From: Echinometra lucunter
Taxonomy: Eukaryota; Echinodermata; Echinoidea; Camarodonta; Echinometridae
Length of the DNA: 64,000 bases
Direction: 5' to 3'
Assembly (NCBI GenBank): GCA_029962745.1
Contig: CM057171.1
Coordinates: 19,741,034-19,805,033, forward strand
Made by a program: the position numbers and the translations under genes. Of the stretch, positions 43,710 through 56,060 are shown in pieces. Below the pieces are notes generated by a model. That model was not told where the DNA came from and made no database searches. It was given only the letters and a program-made list of their open reading frames with translations. Within the stretch, counting starts at the first letter, position 1; every line of letters begins with the position of its first letter.

Positions 43710-44589
43710 CTCCGGGAGCCAGAGGGGGTAAGCCTTACGAAAAAGTAATTCTTTTCCATGTACTATATGCACTACGCTTAAAAAAAAAAAACTGCCATGC
43801 AAACAGTACTTGGGGCGGCCGAGAGGTCCTTCCAAAGAGGGCCAGAAATAACAGCATCTCATACACTCGGCTTTTGCTCAAAATCGAATGACTGCTCTTG
43901 CCTTGAAAAAGAAGACAAAACTGATATGTCAACCAGCTGCGCTCAAACATTACTACGGTTGCAATAGTGAATATCTGCAGTAAAAGAGTGACGAATTTAC
44001 TTATGACTGCTTGTCGTACCATCGGCTTTGTCTTTGTTTTCAAAGCAAGAGCAATGTGTTTGTGAACAAAAACCGGAAGTATATGAGAAGCCGTCATTTT
44101 TTGGCTCTTTTTGGAGGGCCCTCGTGGGCGCCCCCACCATTCTGTACACAGCAGATGACTATTTCCTAGTATAGTTTGTACACGAAACAGAGGGGGGGGG
44201 GGGGGGGGGGGGGGGGAGTCGCTACGTTGACCCCTCTGGCTCGCGGTCTATTGGAGACCCGAGAAACGTGGATCACCTTTTAAAATAGAACTATACTGCA
44301 AGTGATAATGAAGAGTTGCAGCCTTTTTCGTTTTAAGTACGTAAAGGCTTTCAGTACCTGTTTCAGTCTGAAGCAATTTACCAATTACCGTCAATCTAGT
44401 ACGTTATTTCTGTTCTTGAAGTGATATCAAATACCAAAATGTACTAACCTTTCCACATACTGAACCTAGACAAGAAGTAAAAGTTGATCAAAGCCTTAAA
44501 CTTTCCCGATGACACAAAAATCACACTATCGCGTTTTATCTTGATCAAACAATCGGACAAACCTTTAAACAGATAGGCCCAGATCAGAG

Positions 44590-45525
44590 GCGGCGCTGCC
44601 GAGGGGGGGGGGGGCAGAGGGATGCACAGTGTCCCCCACTTTGAAGCACCAAAAGGTGTCCCTTTTACCCAAGAAATATGCCCTCTTTCAAACGTGTTCA
44701 GTGCATGCCCCCTTTTCTCTTAGAAGTGCCCATTTTCTTTGTTTAAAATTGCCCTTTCGCCTTCTAATAAGTGTCCCTTTTTGTGTCAGATAAGTTACCC
44801 TTCTTAAAACCTTGAACCCCCTTTTTAATTACGCGCTGTTCCCTTCTGATAAGTACGCCGTTTACACTTAAAATGAATGTCCCCTTTTAAAATATGATTA
44901 TCGTCCGCAGCTTTGAATTCTCTTTTCGTTTCTCATAGTGCAATTCCTCTTCTGCAGAGTGCCCCTTTTCATCTCTGATAATTGCCCCATTCAAAATCTG
45001 ATATAAGCCCTCATTTACTTCTGATCAGTACCCCTTTTCCTTTGTGGTATGTCCTGTTTCTCCATAATTATGTTAATGTAAGTTAAATCCGTTAAGCACC
45101 GTTTTTGTTTTATGATAGTTTTCCATTTCCATTCGGCAAGTGCTTCTTTTTTAAATTTGATACATGCCCATTTGATATTTGAGGACTGCCTCTTTTCCTT
45201 TCTAATGAATTCCATGTCTCCTCACTATTAATGCCCCCTTCGAATCTGATAAGTGTCTCTTAATTTCTAATGGTATTCGGTTTGGTTATGATGAATGCCC
45301 ATTCTAAGTCCCTTTTCGTTTAAAATAGTGCAATTCTCCTTCTGGTATAAGTGCCGCCTTCAAATACCGAATGGTATTGCGTTTGGTTATGGTGAAAGCC
45401 CATTGTAAGTCCCTTTTCGTTTAAAATAGTACAATACTCCTTCTGGTATAAGTGCCGCCTTCAAATGTGACAAACCCTCTTTTATCTCTTGCGCCATTTC
45501 ATCTTCTTTTAATTTCCCTTTTCAA
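44590..45525 (+). repeat. Degenerate GTGCCCCTTTT minisatellite-like array (unit B)
   Basis: Same unit type and order as in copy A, with small indels. One internal stretch (about 45270-45470) repeats a ~95-base higher-order unit containing TAAGTCCCTTTTCGTTTAAA. Confidence 0.75.
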
Positions 45526-45849
45526 CTCCGGTAAGCTCAATAAAGTCCAGAAAGAGCCATTTACCAATAGCTCCAAATAATCAGAGAGGCTTTACAGTGT
45601 GAGGCAGTGGAGTAGGGGACAGGAAAGGCTCCTTCATGTCCCACAGCGCCTCCCACAATTTTAGTTAGAAGGAAATGTGCCCCTAAACCGAAGCAATGTG
45701 GGCACTTTTCTTCTTTTCTTTCCAAAACCCGCTCGCTACACCCTTGCTTATCATATCTCGCGCAAGGCACTTCAAGTGTGTTATAACCATAAAGTCTTAT
45801 TTGTTCTCCTATTCCTGGTGGTATTCTGCTTAAAGATTCATATTTTCCG

Positions 45850-46043
45850 TTTTGATAATAAAACACATACACATGTTGGTATGAATATATATACAGCACA
45901 TCAATTTATTTGATGTACGATAAAACAGCAATGTAGATAAATACCTTACTCAAGGGGATAAGTACCGTGCCGGGGATCGAACCCCCGACTTTCGCCTCTC
46001 CAATCAAGCGCCTTAAACCACCACTCGACTACGGCGCCTCTGT
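45850..46043 (-). mobile_element. tRNA-derived SINE, Leu/Ser-like head (unit B)
   Basis: Counterpart of 25690-25873. The minus-strand head GGCGCCGTAGTCGAGTGG and B box GGGTTCGATCCCCGGCAC are followed by the same SINE body. Confidence 0.65.
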
Positions 46044-47364
46044 ATTCAACTTGCATATTTTTCTCTAACAAGATTATGATCGGTAGCTATGAGACCTCAC
46101 ATATGTATTGAGAACACTATAGCTTGGTCACTATGGTAAGGAAAACTACAGAGTAAATGGAAGAAAATAATGATAATTATGGAATACCCATAAAATGAAT
46201 TTTCGGTTGCTTTTATCACTACTGGCCACTCTAAATATACTGCAAATACCATGGCCTTCAACAAAATATAATCAGCATCTTTGCTCGCTTGCTTCGCTCG
46301 CTCGCAAATGAGTAGGACAGAGCAATAAATATTGCAAAATAGCTTTTATGAAGTAAACATAAAAAATAGCATTTCGAAATGCCCTTTAAAAGTGTGTTAT
46401 ATGGAATGTAAGGGAATATTTTCCTTCTGTTCAGCTTTTGTAAGTGCCCCCTTTTCCTCCCCAAGTGCCCCTTTTCGCTGGTGCCCTCCTCCGACTTTGA
46501 AAGACTCTCCGTCGCCCCTGTATAGGCGCTACACAAGATTCACCTATGCGAGGAAACAAAATACATGTAGATGTTTTTTCCCCTCTATCTTATTACACTT
46601 CTTTTCCTTTTCCGTTGTAAGGGATTTCATATGGATTTATCACAATCATTATTTATCATCTTTGGTGGTTGCTTAGAGACAAAAGCAAAACTGATAACAA
46701 TTCACAGCATGGCTGTGTAGTGGATTGTTTAATTATGCATTAGCACGTGCGGTTGGGTAGAGACAAGCACAGATTACTAAAAATCGACAGGGCTTTCGTA
46801 GACAAAAACTCACGGTTGATCGCGATACACAGATATGGCTTCCATAAAGTATTTTATAATTCGTTTAATAAGTGACCTAACATGTGAGGTTGTGTAGAGA
46901 CAAGGCAAAGATTAAACGACCTGTACGATTTCGTGATTTTAGATTACAAGACAGTGTTTTTGAACGTAAAAACCCTACTTCCCCAGGCCAAGCAATATCT
47001 CATGAAATGAAACCAACTCGTCATAAATTATGATAATAAATCGTATAACAAGTGTTGTTTTTTTTAAATGCAATATCCCATCAAATGCATACAACTCGTC
47101 ATATATCATGAAAATAAAACGTAATATGAACATTTTCATTTTCTTCCCAAACCACTGAATTTGTGAAAATGGAACCAGGAAAAGTTGAATTAACATAATA
47201 TTTGCCTGGTAATGCTAATAACATGCTTAAAGCGAGATCTTACCGTTTGTTTGATACGAAGAACGGCCATAAATTGAACATTGAACCTCTCTATCCTTTA
47301 TTTTTTGCGCGTAGACAAGGGAGGGGATCACGTGACATGGTAAAATTTTTGAGTCGTGTATTGT

Positions 47365-48019
47365 AGACCAGGAGCCGGGGGGGGGGGGTAGCTTAGCGAA
47401 AAAAGTACCCATTTTTCATGGACATAGCCGTAATCTACGAAAAAAAGGCGTGGTAGGAATTGCACGTCTACAGTGTACCATGTGGTGGGGGCGGTCATGG
47501 GGGCCCCAAAATAGGTCGAAAAATTTGAGCTAGATTAGCGAAAAAAATACCTTCATCAAAACTAGTAGATATTGAATAGCATGACCCCCATCTTTCCCTT
47601 CATCGTGGATGACCCCCGCCAGACATCGGTGTCATCGGTGGGTTGTGTCCGGCAGACGCCCCCAAAACAAGGGGTGCACGAAAAAGTGACAACTTTGAGG
47701 CACTACAAACTAAATTAGAAACCCCCTGAAACCTGTTTAAAAATTCATCACTGCACGAAAATAAAGCGATGACTTGATATAAGAAGCTAGATGAACCAAA
47801 ATAAGAAAAACCCTGCTATACAATTTCCACTAGTTTTCATGAAGGTACTTTTTTTGCTAATCTAGCTCAAATTTTTGACCTATTCAGGGGCCCCTCCAGA
47901 CCGCCCCCTCCACATTGTGCACGGCAGACGTGCATTTCCTTCCATATTTTTTCCCGCAGATTACGGCTATATGTCCATGAAAAGTTTCGTTAAGCTAACC
48001 CCCTTTGGCTCCCGGTCTA
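47365..48019. mobile_element. Large foldback element, internally deleted (unit B)
   Basis: Same arms as 27126-28146, but about 375 bases of the interior are missing at the junction CATGACCCCCATCTTTCCC. Confidence 0.72.
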
Positions 48020-48339
48020 TTCCCATCATTAGGCAATTTATTCTTCTTTCAGGACACCAGATTAATTTTGGTGTCCTTCTACAATTACATGTTATACCAG
48101 TTTCATTTACCAGTATGTAATAAGATACAGAATTCAATGTGTTGTACTTACGTAGGCCTACTTTTTAAAATCCCGCCGTCTTATTTTTTATGGGGTGCTT
48201 CTTTATTTCCAATCCATTTACCGCTACATTATATGAACAGCCTTGACGCTCATCATGCATCCGTATTATGAAACTCCCACAGTCAAGAGCTTCGAGCCTC
48301 CCTCACACATCTCCAATCTCCAAATTTCCAAATTTTATT

Positions 48340-48550
48340 GTCCGAGAAAGGAAATTCTTTTTGCCCAGTTGATCGTGGGCCCGGGAGCCACTGAGCAGCG
48401 CCAGATCGACGTTGCTCTATCCTTTTCAATTCTTGAACGCCAATGAAGGTAGCAGCAACTCCCATCTTTTAATGTCTTTTGGTATGACGCGGCCGGGGTT
48501 CGAACCCGCGACCTCCCGAATGTGAGGCGGACGCTCTACCTACTGAGCCA
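48340..48550 (-). mobile_element. tRNA-derived SINE, Val-like head (unit B)
   Basis: Minus-strand TGTTGGCTCAGTAGGTAGAG and CGGGTTCGAACCCCGGCC, as in copy A, about 45 bases upstream of exon 3. Confidence 0.65.
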
Positions 48551-48599
48551 ACACATATTCAAATTATTTATACATTTTTTATGTTTAATTTTCCCCCAG

Positions 48600-48839
48600 C
48601 TTCTTCAGTTGCGCTCTTTATCGTCAATGGTGGGATATACGCAGGTAACCTGTCCAGTGGGCAATCGGTCATAAACGCCACATTTGATCTGCTATCCATT
48701 AAGAATATAGGTAACGCAAGGTCCGTTGCCTACGATCCCGTGGAGAGGGTAGTATATTGGACTGACATGAAGGCAGCGATGATTTCTCGCGCTGCTATTG
48801 ATGGGTCCTGGCAGAGTCCGATGGTGGAAAATTTGACAG
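48600..48839 (+). CDS. YWTD gene B exon 3
   Basis: Encodes VALFIVNGGIYAGNLSSGQS, VAYDPVERVVYWTD and VENLT in the same frame as copy A, with nine replacements and eight silent changes. Donor GTAATC. Confidence 0.92.
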
Positions 48840-49991
48840 GTAATCATCGTGATTCCCCGGTCACACCAACCGACAACAGGGCGAACAATATAATTACATT
48901 GATACAACTGGCCGAGAATTCGGGCGTTTGGAGCCGGTTGGCGATCGGTCGGTGTGACTGAGACCTTGTCTCATAGGATTATTTTCACATCAGGAAGCAG
49001 AAATCAGAAAAAGAACAGGAGTTTTAAGCTATAGGCCTATAATGTCTGCTCCAACTTTAGCTTCCAATTTTTTCCCCTTTATTTTCATTCCTCTTTTCCC
49101 CTTTTTAAACCTCTCATTTAAACAATATTATTTCTTCTTTAAAAGTGTGTGGGTGGTATATTTGTACACGCCACCCCCCCCCCCCTCCCCCGAAAAGGCG
49201 GAGAGCATATATATCCCCATCCCCAAATTTACGCCACTGGTGCGAAGAATTGACGAGGATTTCAGCATATATCAAACTTAAAGGCAAAATGTCAATGAGA
49301 ACCACAACTACTTTATTAATCAGCTTTAGCAATGTTTTCGATTCCTTAAAAATTTTCCTGACTCCTTGCAAATGTCCAAACGGTTCTCTCCGGCGCAAGA
49401 TTCAACTTTTGTAAACGTAAATAGAAACTGCTCTTTCAGCTCATTAATGCACTCGCTGAGGATTTTCGCAGGTGCCCCCCCCCCCCCCCTTCAACTTTGA
49501 AAAACGCTCCGCTTTTTCTGCTTTAAGTCATTGGAATTTTAAATTGATATCTCATTCGTTGTACTGGCTAATATGTTATCCATATTTATAAGCCAAGCTT
49601 ACACAAGGCGGGACACGAGGTATCATTTACCATGTTTACTGATTTCAAGCCAGCGCAGCAACGGATGCGTCCTTATTAACGTCATGAAAGTCTTCCATTT
49701 TGAATCAAGGGTTGAACAAATACTTCCACCAGGAATCGAACCTGGGTCACTGCCTTAGAAGGGATGACAGCTCTGGGGAACATTCAGGAAGCTACGCAAT
49801 ATATTATTCTCCCATTTTCATTTCTTTCAGTATTTAATATTTACAAAGGAGTTGCCAAAGTTGCTTGCATTTGTCAAATTCCCTGCGATTCCCGGCGGAG
49901 ACAATTTTTCAACCTTTCCAAATTTCCAAAATGGTAGGACAGCTCTGGGGAATTTTGATTCATGCTACGCTATTATTCTCTCAATTGATCT

Positions 49992-49995
<4 letters not shown>

Positions 49996-50050
<55 letters not shown>
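49996..50050. repeat. Expanded (TA)n tract just upstream of exon 4 (unit B)
   Basis: About 25 TA units end ten bases before the exon 4 acceptor; copy A has only four or five units at the same place. Confidence 0.95.
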
Positions 50051-50055
<5 letters not shown>

Positions 50056-50059
50056 TAAG

Positions 50060-50225
50060 GCATAAATGGTGGAGAGCTGACGCTAGAATTTGAGGACAGA
50101 CAGATCTACTGGGCCATTCCGCGTGGTGGCTCGATAGAAAGAGTGGATTTTAACGGCACTAACCGTAAAGCAATCCATCGTGGTCGCCCTTACCCTCGAG
50201 GAATAGCTATTGATAGTAAAAGCAG
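50060..50225 (+). CDS. YWTD gene B exon 4
   Basis: After TTTTTAAG the exon encodes GINGGELTLEFEDRQIYWAI and PRGGSIERVDFNGTNRKAI, then YPRGIAIDSKS. All eight base differences from copy A change an amino acid. Donor GTAAAT. Confidence 0.9.
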
Positions 50226-50920
50226 GTAAATGTTTGTAATAATGATGAAAAATAACGATAACCATTTCCGTCATCACTGACGATGATGACAAATTGACTA
50301 ATGATAATAGCAACGAAATATTTGATAATAAATTTCAATGAAACTTATAATCATGGTGATAAAATAATGACAAAAATTTTACTACTAATAATAATAATAA
50401 TAATGATGATGATAATGATAATAATAATACTATTCACAGTATTGATGATAATGATAGTAGTAGGAGAAGTAATAACAATAATGATAATCATGATAGTAAT
50501 AGCATTAATAATAATGATGATAATATTATTATCACTATTTTTGTCATTATTATCATTATTGCCCTTTTTATTATTATTTATTGAACAATAATAAACATAA
50601 TGATGAGGAAAATTAGTGTAATATAGCAATAGTAGCATAGTAGTAATGGCAATGATAACAGCAATATTACCATTTTTTGCACTCGGTGAGAGATGCTGCC
50701 GTAGAAGAATTACCAAGGACATACTAGACGAGCTAACTATCCACCTTTCAACTACAAGAACAAATATCACAATGACAAAAATCCCAATGGTTATATTGAT
50801 TATAGTTATTGTAATGATAAGAAAAATAAAGAGAATAATTTTGATAATAAAAATAATGCTTAAATGAATATGATAATAATAATACTGATATGATAATGAT
50901 AGTTTTGATTTTCTTTTCCG
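50226..50920. repeat. Imperfect ATG/ATA/ATT tract in intron 4 (unit B)
   Basis: Counterpart of the copy A tract; ATAATGATAATA-like triplets dominate and encode nothing. Confidence 0.85.
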
Positions 50921-51509
50921 AAAAATGGCAATCATTTGATGTTTTTCCTTACCTGGGGAAGCCTGGTCAGTACCTTGTATTGTCCTCTTAGAGCGGCAGT
51001 GTAATCATATTATTACCCCAGCTCATAAAGAACAGCAAAGGTAGCACTCAGTGCAATCAATAAGTTGAAGTTATCGGGACTTTGGGAATAGATGGCGTTT
51101 TACACAATGCTTGTGAAAATTCCACAGGGCAGCCCCATGACAGTTTGCGAGTGTCGACATTTTTTTTTTCTTCTGTAGGCTCGCTCCTATAGCGATGTAC
51201 ATGTAGGCTCGGCGGAAGGGGATAGCTATGTCGGCATCTAATCGCGTACTCAAAACTAGACTGGTTCGTATACGGAAACAGTCAAAGTCTCGCTGCCCGT
51301 GAGATATTTGCAAGCGTTGCTTGAAGGCTCCATCTATTAGTCCGGACATCAACTTTAATTTTACCAGGTACTCACCTACTACAATTGGGTCGAGTGCTCA
51401 ATGGCAAATGCAGTCTGATGATTTGTCAAAGAATATTAGTAATATTCGAATCTCGTAATTTTGCTTTCATGCATAGTCTGAAGCCTCTTCCACTACATCA
51501 AAACACTAC

Positions 51510-51565
51510 TTCTGCTACTGCTGCTACTACTACTGCTACTGCTACTACTACTTCTACTGCTGCTG

Positions 51566-51614
<49 letters not shown>

Positions 51615-51625
51615 TACTACTACTT

Positions 51626-51671
<46 letters not shown>

Positions 51672-51790
51672 AATTCTAGGACGGCTTGAATAACAATGAC
51701 TAAATATTTTGTCCTAGTCTTCTTCTTCTTCTCCTACTCAGTCCTCCTCCTCCTTCTCCTTCTTCCGCTTCTTCTTCTTCTTCCTCCAAT
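51510..51790. repeat. (CTA)n and (CTT)n microsatellites next to exon 5 (unit B)
   Basis: The CTA tract (about 51510-51670) is some 50 bases longer than in copy A; the CTT tract follows at 51718-51785. Confidence 0.9.
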
Positions 51791-51818
51791 ATTTTTTATT
51801 CTCATTCTGTTTTGCAAG

Positions 51819-51937
51819 GGTGCTCTTCTGGGGGGAACGGTGGCGTGTGATGCGCTCTGACTTGAATGGAAGAAACGTGCAAACGGTAGCAGAATCCTGT
51901 GGACCTGACCCACCATGCATTGCCTTCGACTCACATG
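51819..51937 (+). CDS. YWTD gene B exon 5
   Basis: Encodes VLFWGERWRVMRSDLNGRNV, then QTVAESCGPDPPCIAFDSH. All eight base changes against copy A fall in replacement codons. Donor is the consensus GTAAGT. Confidence 0.88.
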
Positions 51938-52061
51938 GTAAGTAATGATATATCAATGTATATATGTACACACACACACACAGAGAAGAACACACACTGA
52001 CATATCCTCTTAGAAAAATATGCCACTTAGAACCATTTTTGGTCCCGTATTTAGACACCTC

Positions 52062-52224
52062 CAGGGGGCGTTTCATCAACATTTGTTGTCTGACAAGTTG
52101 TCAGATCTGACATCTTTCCTTGATTTTGACTGAAAGACAAGCATTGTTACTATGCCAACTGTCGGATAAAACAGACTTTGTCGGATAAAACATCCGACAA
52201 GTCCTTTCATGAAACGCTCCCCTG
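52062..52224. mobile_element. MITE of the GGGGAGCGTTTCAT family (copy 5, unit B intron 5)
   Basis: Counterpart of 32630-32792, with ends CAGGGGGCGTTTCATC and GATGAAA-type inverse ending CTCCCCTG. Confidence 0.87.
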
Positions 52225-52756
52225 ATAAAAGGTTTTATAAAGGGTTCTTTCTATTTTTAAGAACCCCCAACAAAAAAATGATTCTAAAACCAAAATAGAA
52301 CCCTTTATACAACATTTATAGGCAATAAGGGTTATTTGAAGAACCATTAATGTTTAAAGGTTCCCAATATGGGACAAGACAAGGTTCTAATTCAGCGCAA
52401 TTTTTCTAAGAGTGTACATGTATATACTCTATATTATACAAATATTGACTGCTTCGAGGGGCATGCTCTAAAGTGCAGCCAAAGATCATCTTGAAAAAAG
52501 ACTGTGCAGCCTCGAGATCGTTGAGGAACTATAGTTTAAACCGTGAAAGCAGTCAAGGTTTGTTTTGTTTTGTTTTGTTTGTTTTTTTTTTTTTTGGGGG
52601 GGGGGTACTTCCATATTCTGGGCGTAGACTCCCCTAATCATTTCGACAAAATTTATCAAAGGAAAACCAATCTAGAGTAGCGCGTGTATATAACAGCGCG
52701 TATCTATCCGTCATACCCATCTACCGATCGAGTCAATAAGCGCAAGTAGATATATG

Positions 52757-53536
52757 CCTGGGGTGGTATTCTGAGAGTCATTTTATCTTTATTTTTTTTT
52801 TATTTTATCTTTAAAATGAAATCGGTATTCTGAGACCACTTTAAAATCTCAAATTTTATCTTCATTTTATATCGGTCCCTCATCTCCAGCGCGTGTACCT
52901 TTACAGACAAATGCAAAGCTTTTGTGCTTTTGCCCAGTTAGTTTGAAGGAAAAGATGAAATAAAACTTAAAATAGGGTAGGGTTATTTTATCTCTTGGAC
53001 CTCCAGTATGTACGAAGTTTCTTGATAAATTCGCTAAAAGTCTTCAAATAAAGATAAAGAAAATTGTCATAATCATCGACTGCATTACTCTAGCAACATT
53101 CCCGTATGATGATTGAATTGAATTTTTGTTGACTAATATCGGTCTTGAAATGATCCTTGAAAGGGCATGCTGATACCTCGGCAAATATCGAAGTTTTTTC
53201 TCACAAAAATACCAGTCAAAATACGTTTGCGTTTGAATGCAAACGCAAGCAGCGTATCAAAATTTGTATAAATAACGCATCCGCGCTCTTCTGCCCCACC
53301 TACTGCCATAAAGCAATTTCATTGGCTGTGCAAGATGAGAGTGCGAGTTAACACCATTTCTTATTGGTTACTGCATCGAAAATGGGTGTGTCTTAGATGA
53401 GATAAAATCGAGATAAAATGGTTCTCAGAACACCGATTTGAAAAGATTTTAAGGGTATTTTATCTCACTGATTTTATATGAGATAAAATTTCAGATTCTG
53501 TCTTAGATAAATTGGATCTCAGAATACCACTCCTGG
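52757..53536. mobile_element. Foldback element with GGGGTGGTATTCTGAGA ends (unit B)
   Basis: Counterpart of 34668-35461, same ends and ATTTTATCT-rich arms. Confidence 0.8.
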
Positions 53537-53739
53537 TCAATATCTTCGCTATTCAGCAGTGAAATCTTAGCATGTGTTATATGAATATGGATATGAATAT
53601 GAATATGAATATATATGTATATTCATTTTTTCATATTTATTCAGACAATTTAAAGAATATCTATGTCTTGTAACGCTCTTCTCAAAATTTATATTGCTGC
53701 TTGAATAATTTTACAATGACATTGTTCTCCTTCTTGCAG

Positions 53740-54023
53740 CGAAACGCCTTTTCTTCGCCGACAAGGCTACCCACGCCGTATATTCCATTCAACCCAACGG
53801 GACCGACCTTTCCCGGCTGATCCACCTGAACGGTACTATTTTCTCTCACATCGCAGCGTACAGTGGTATGCTTGTTTGGAGTAGTTTTACCGAAAAGCAT
53901 GTGGGACAGGTTTCCCTTGCAAATAGTAGTGCCTTTGAGATTCGCGATAACCTGCCTACTGTGAAAGGCACACGTCGAATTGTTGGCATTAGTAATGTCC
54001 ATATATATTCTGGAACGGATTAA
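53740..54023 (+). CDS. YWTD gene B exon 6 and stop
   Basis: Encodes KRLFFADKATHAVYSIQPNG, MLVWSSFTEKHVGQVSLANS and GISNVHIYSGTD with TAA. Eight replacements and two silent changes against copy A. Same length to the base. Confidence 0.9.
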
Positions 54024-54049
54024 CAGACAGCATCAATATTAGGGTATTG

Positions 54050-56060
54050 CTGCATGGTGATAAAGTCCATGAAAAGTCGTATACACTGAACCCCCTTATT
54101 CCTCACGCCTTATTAGCTGTCTCACGGTTGGCCAGTGTCTAGTCCAAATGAGCAAAAATTCATATTTGATATGAGCTTGAGCAAAACAACAAATTCCGGG
54201 AAATTTCCAAGTGTTTTATATGACATTAAAAACATTTAGAATATCATTAATCGTGCTCTGGATAAGGGTAAGAAATCCAAGTCAATTTCTGAGCTGCGTG
54301 TTGATGATGTCTAGATAATCATGGAATAGCTTATACCTTTAACACATATTTTTCTGAAGTATTATTCCATGTGATAAATCCTTTCACAAATCTCTGAAAA
54401 TGCCAAATAACAACTACATTTTCTTTACCCCCACACATAGGCAGGAGTTAATGAAAACTTACTATGGCATCAGGGCATCAGAGGGAATACATTGTAGTGG
54501 TATAAGAGTTACCTTACAGGTAGAGTACAATTTGTTAGCGTAAAGAATTCTGACTCTTCCGGTCTATTCAACTGCGGAGTAGCTCGGGGAAGCCTGGGCT
54601 CGCCTTCATTTGTAATTTATGTGAGTGATATTAATGATATTCAATATTTCATTCTCTTTGCGGATGACTCCAATCTGTTCTATACATATCATGATGCTAA
54701 TGAACTCGTCACTGTTTTGAATACCGAACTTAAAGACATTGGTTAACATTGTTATGATTTTAAAAAATCTTGTTTTGTTACTTGAAAATGGGATAAACAT
54801 AAAGGTTATAGTGTAAAAATTCCAGTCTGAAAGTTTCAAAGTATAATATCCACAGGAAGTATTTCTAAATATCAAAAATGTAAACCAATGTTTGAAAACT
54901 ATACGAGGGTTGGTTGCACAGAATAGACATAAGGAGTGCGCATGCGAGTATGACTCACCTTACCATACTGTGTGTATTGGCGTATCACGCGGCGGGAGGC
55001 ACATAACGGCATTTTCAAATTCAAGCAAAGTGGTCCTCTTAGTGATTGTCTCGTGAGACGAAGGATAATAAAATCGCCGTTTGCATCTAACTTACACATT
55101 TTTCATTCCAAATTATGGTTGGTTTCAGGGTTTTTGAGTACAAATACAAGTACTCATACACATGTTTCATCTTAGTTTGAGAATTTTTTAAGTCAGCTAC
55201 TCACAAAGTTAGCCAATGCCTTTAAAAAGGTGACGGGACTGTCACCTAAAAGCTAACAAATAATCTTTGAAATTACAAAACAGAAATTATATGCTATTTA
55301 GTAACTTATTATCCCACCTTTCTTATCAAATTATATTTGACAGCATTGATAACTACCAAATTTTTAGGCCTTACTTATTGACAATAGATTAACTTGGAGT
55401 TCGCATATCGATAACACAACAACAACAAAAAAACATATCAAGAAACATTGGAGCCATATATAAAATTAAGCATGCTCTTTCGTTATCAGTCCTTCTAATG
55501 TTATATTCAACCCTCATTTTACCATATGTAAATTATGGCATTCTGGCCTCGAGAAACGCAGTCAGTTCCAGAACAGATAAAATTTTACTCTTGTAGAAAA
55601 AGATTTTGAGAATAATGTAGAATAAATTTACGATCTAAAAGAGCACAAACTGACATTTTGTTTCGCCATTTGTTTTGAAACTGTTTGTAAAGAAAAAAAA
55701 ATAATAACACTTTACACAAGTACTACACATGGCAAGCAAACGATTATCATTTAAAACTCATACGACTTTTGCCAGTAAAACTAAAATTTATATTTTTCAA
55801 CGTTCCGAAATATTGGAATTCATTAAAGCATAATTCAAAATTTCTCCCTAACTTATGTAAGTTCAAATATCTTGTGAAGAAATACTTGACTGATTTATAA
55901 TGATGTAAATATTTCACTCTGCTTTCATTTTTTCCATTTGAATTATCTATGTTTATTTTACTGATCATATTTCCACTCGAAAATTATTTTATCATGCATT
56001 AATCATGTTAATGTTATTACGTAATGTTAAGGATCGCTGTATATATTGTATTATGTAGTT
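54050..56060 (+). mobile_element. Decayed non-LTR retrotransposon (unit B), split by a later insertion
   Basis: Same reverse-transcriptase landmarks as in copy A (FADD at 54657-54668), interrupted by the TTAA-flanked element at 54734-55221 between NTEL and the following residues. Confidence 0.8.
54734..55221. mobile_element. 488-bp TTAA-flanked MITE present only in unit B
   Basis: The ends AGACATTGGTTAAC and GTTAGCCAATGCCT are inverted with two mismatches. TTAA flanks both sides (54730-54733 and 55222-55225). Copy A has the nearly empty site GAACTAAAAAAGGTGACGGG at about 36664. TTAA duplication points to a piggyBac-type transposase acting in trans. Confidence 0.85.

Larger units (their letters stand above)
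42449..48599 (+). other. Intron 2 of YWTD gene B
   Basis: 6.2 kb mirroring copy A: a TA run at 42603-42622, the GTGTTTCATAAAGC foldback (43411-43709), a long G run at 44190-44216, a ~155-bp segment absent from copy A (44233-44387), the GTGCCCC array (44590-45525), SINEs ending at 46043 and 48550, and a foldback at 47365-48019. No extra exon is seen. Confidence 0.7.
40414..54023 (+). other. Gene model: YWTD gene B, secreted single beta-propeller, 288 aa, complete
   Basis: Six exons (CDS parts 40414-40416, 42394-42448, 48600-48839, 50060-50225, 51819-51937, 53740-54023) again total 867 nt and 288 residues, ending TAA. The signal peptide MGLKAISVMCVGFIAFTVL, the VYWTD core at 71-75 and all seven N-glycosylation sequons are kept. 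By hand count it differs from gene A at 32 residues, including I55N, N119I, Q120P, R160G, L164R, F182C and the 182-187 block FGSYSA to CGPDPP. F182C adds a cysteine near C188. No frameshift or stop has arisen, so the gene looks functional, perhaps diverging in ligand or partner. Expression is unknown. Confidence 0.83.
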
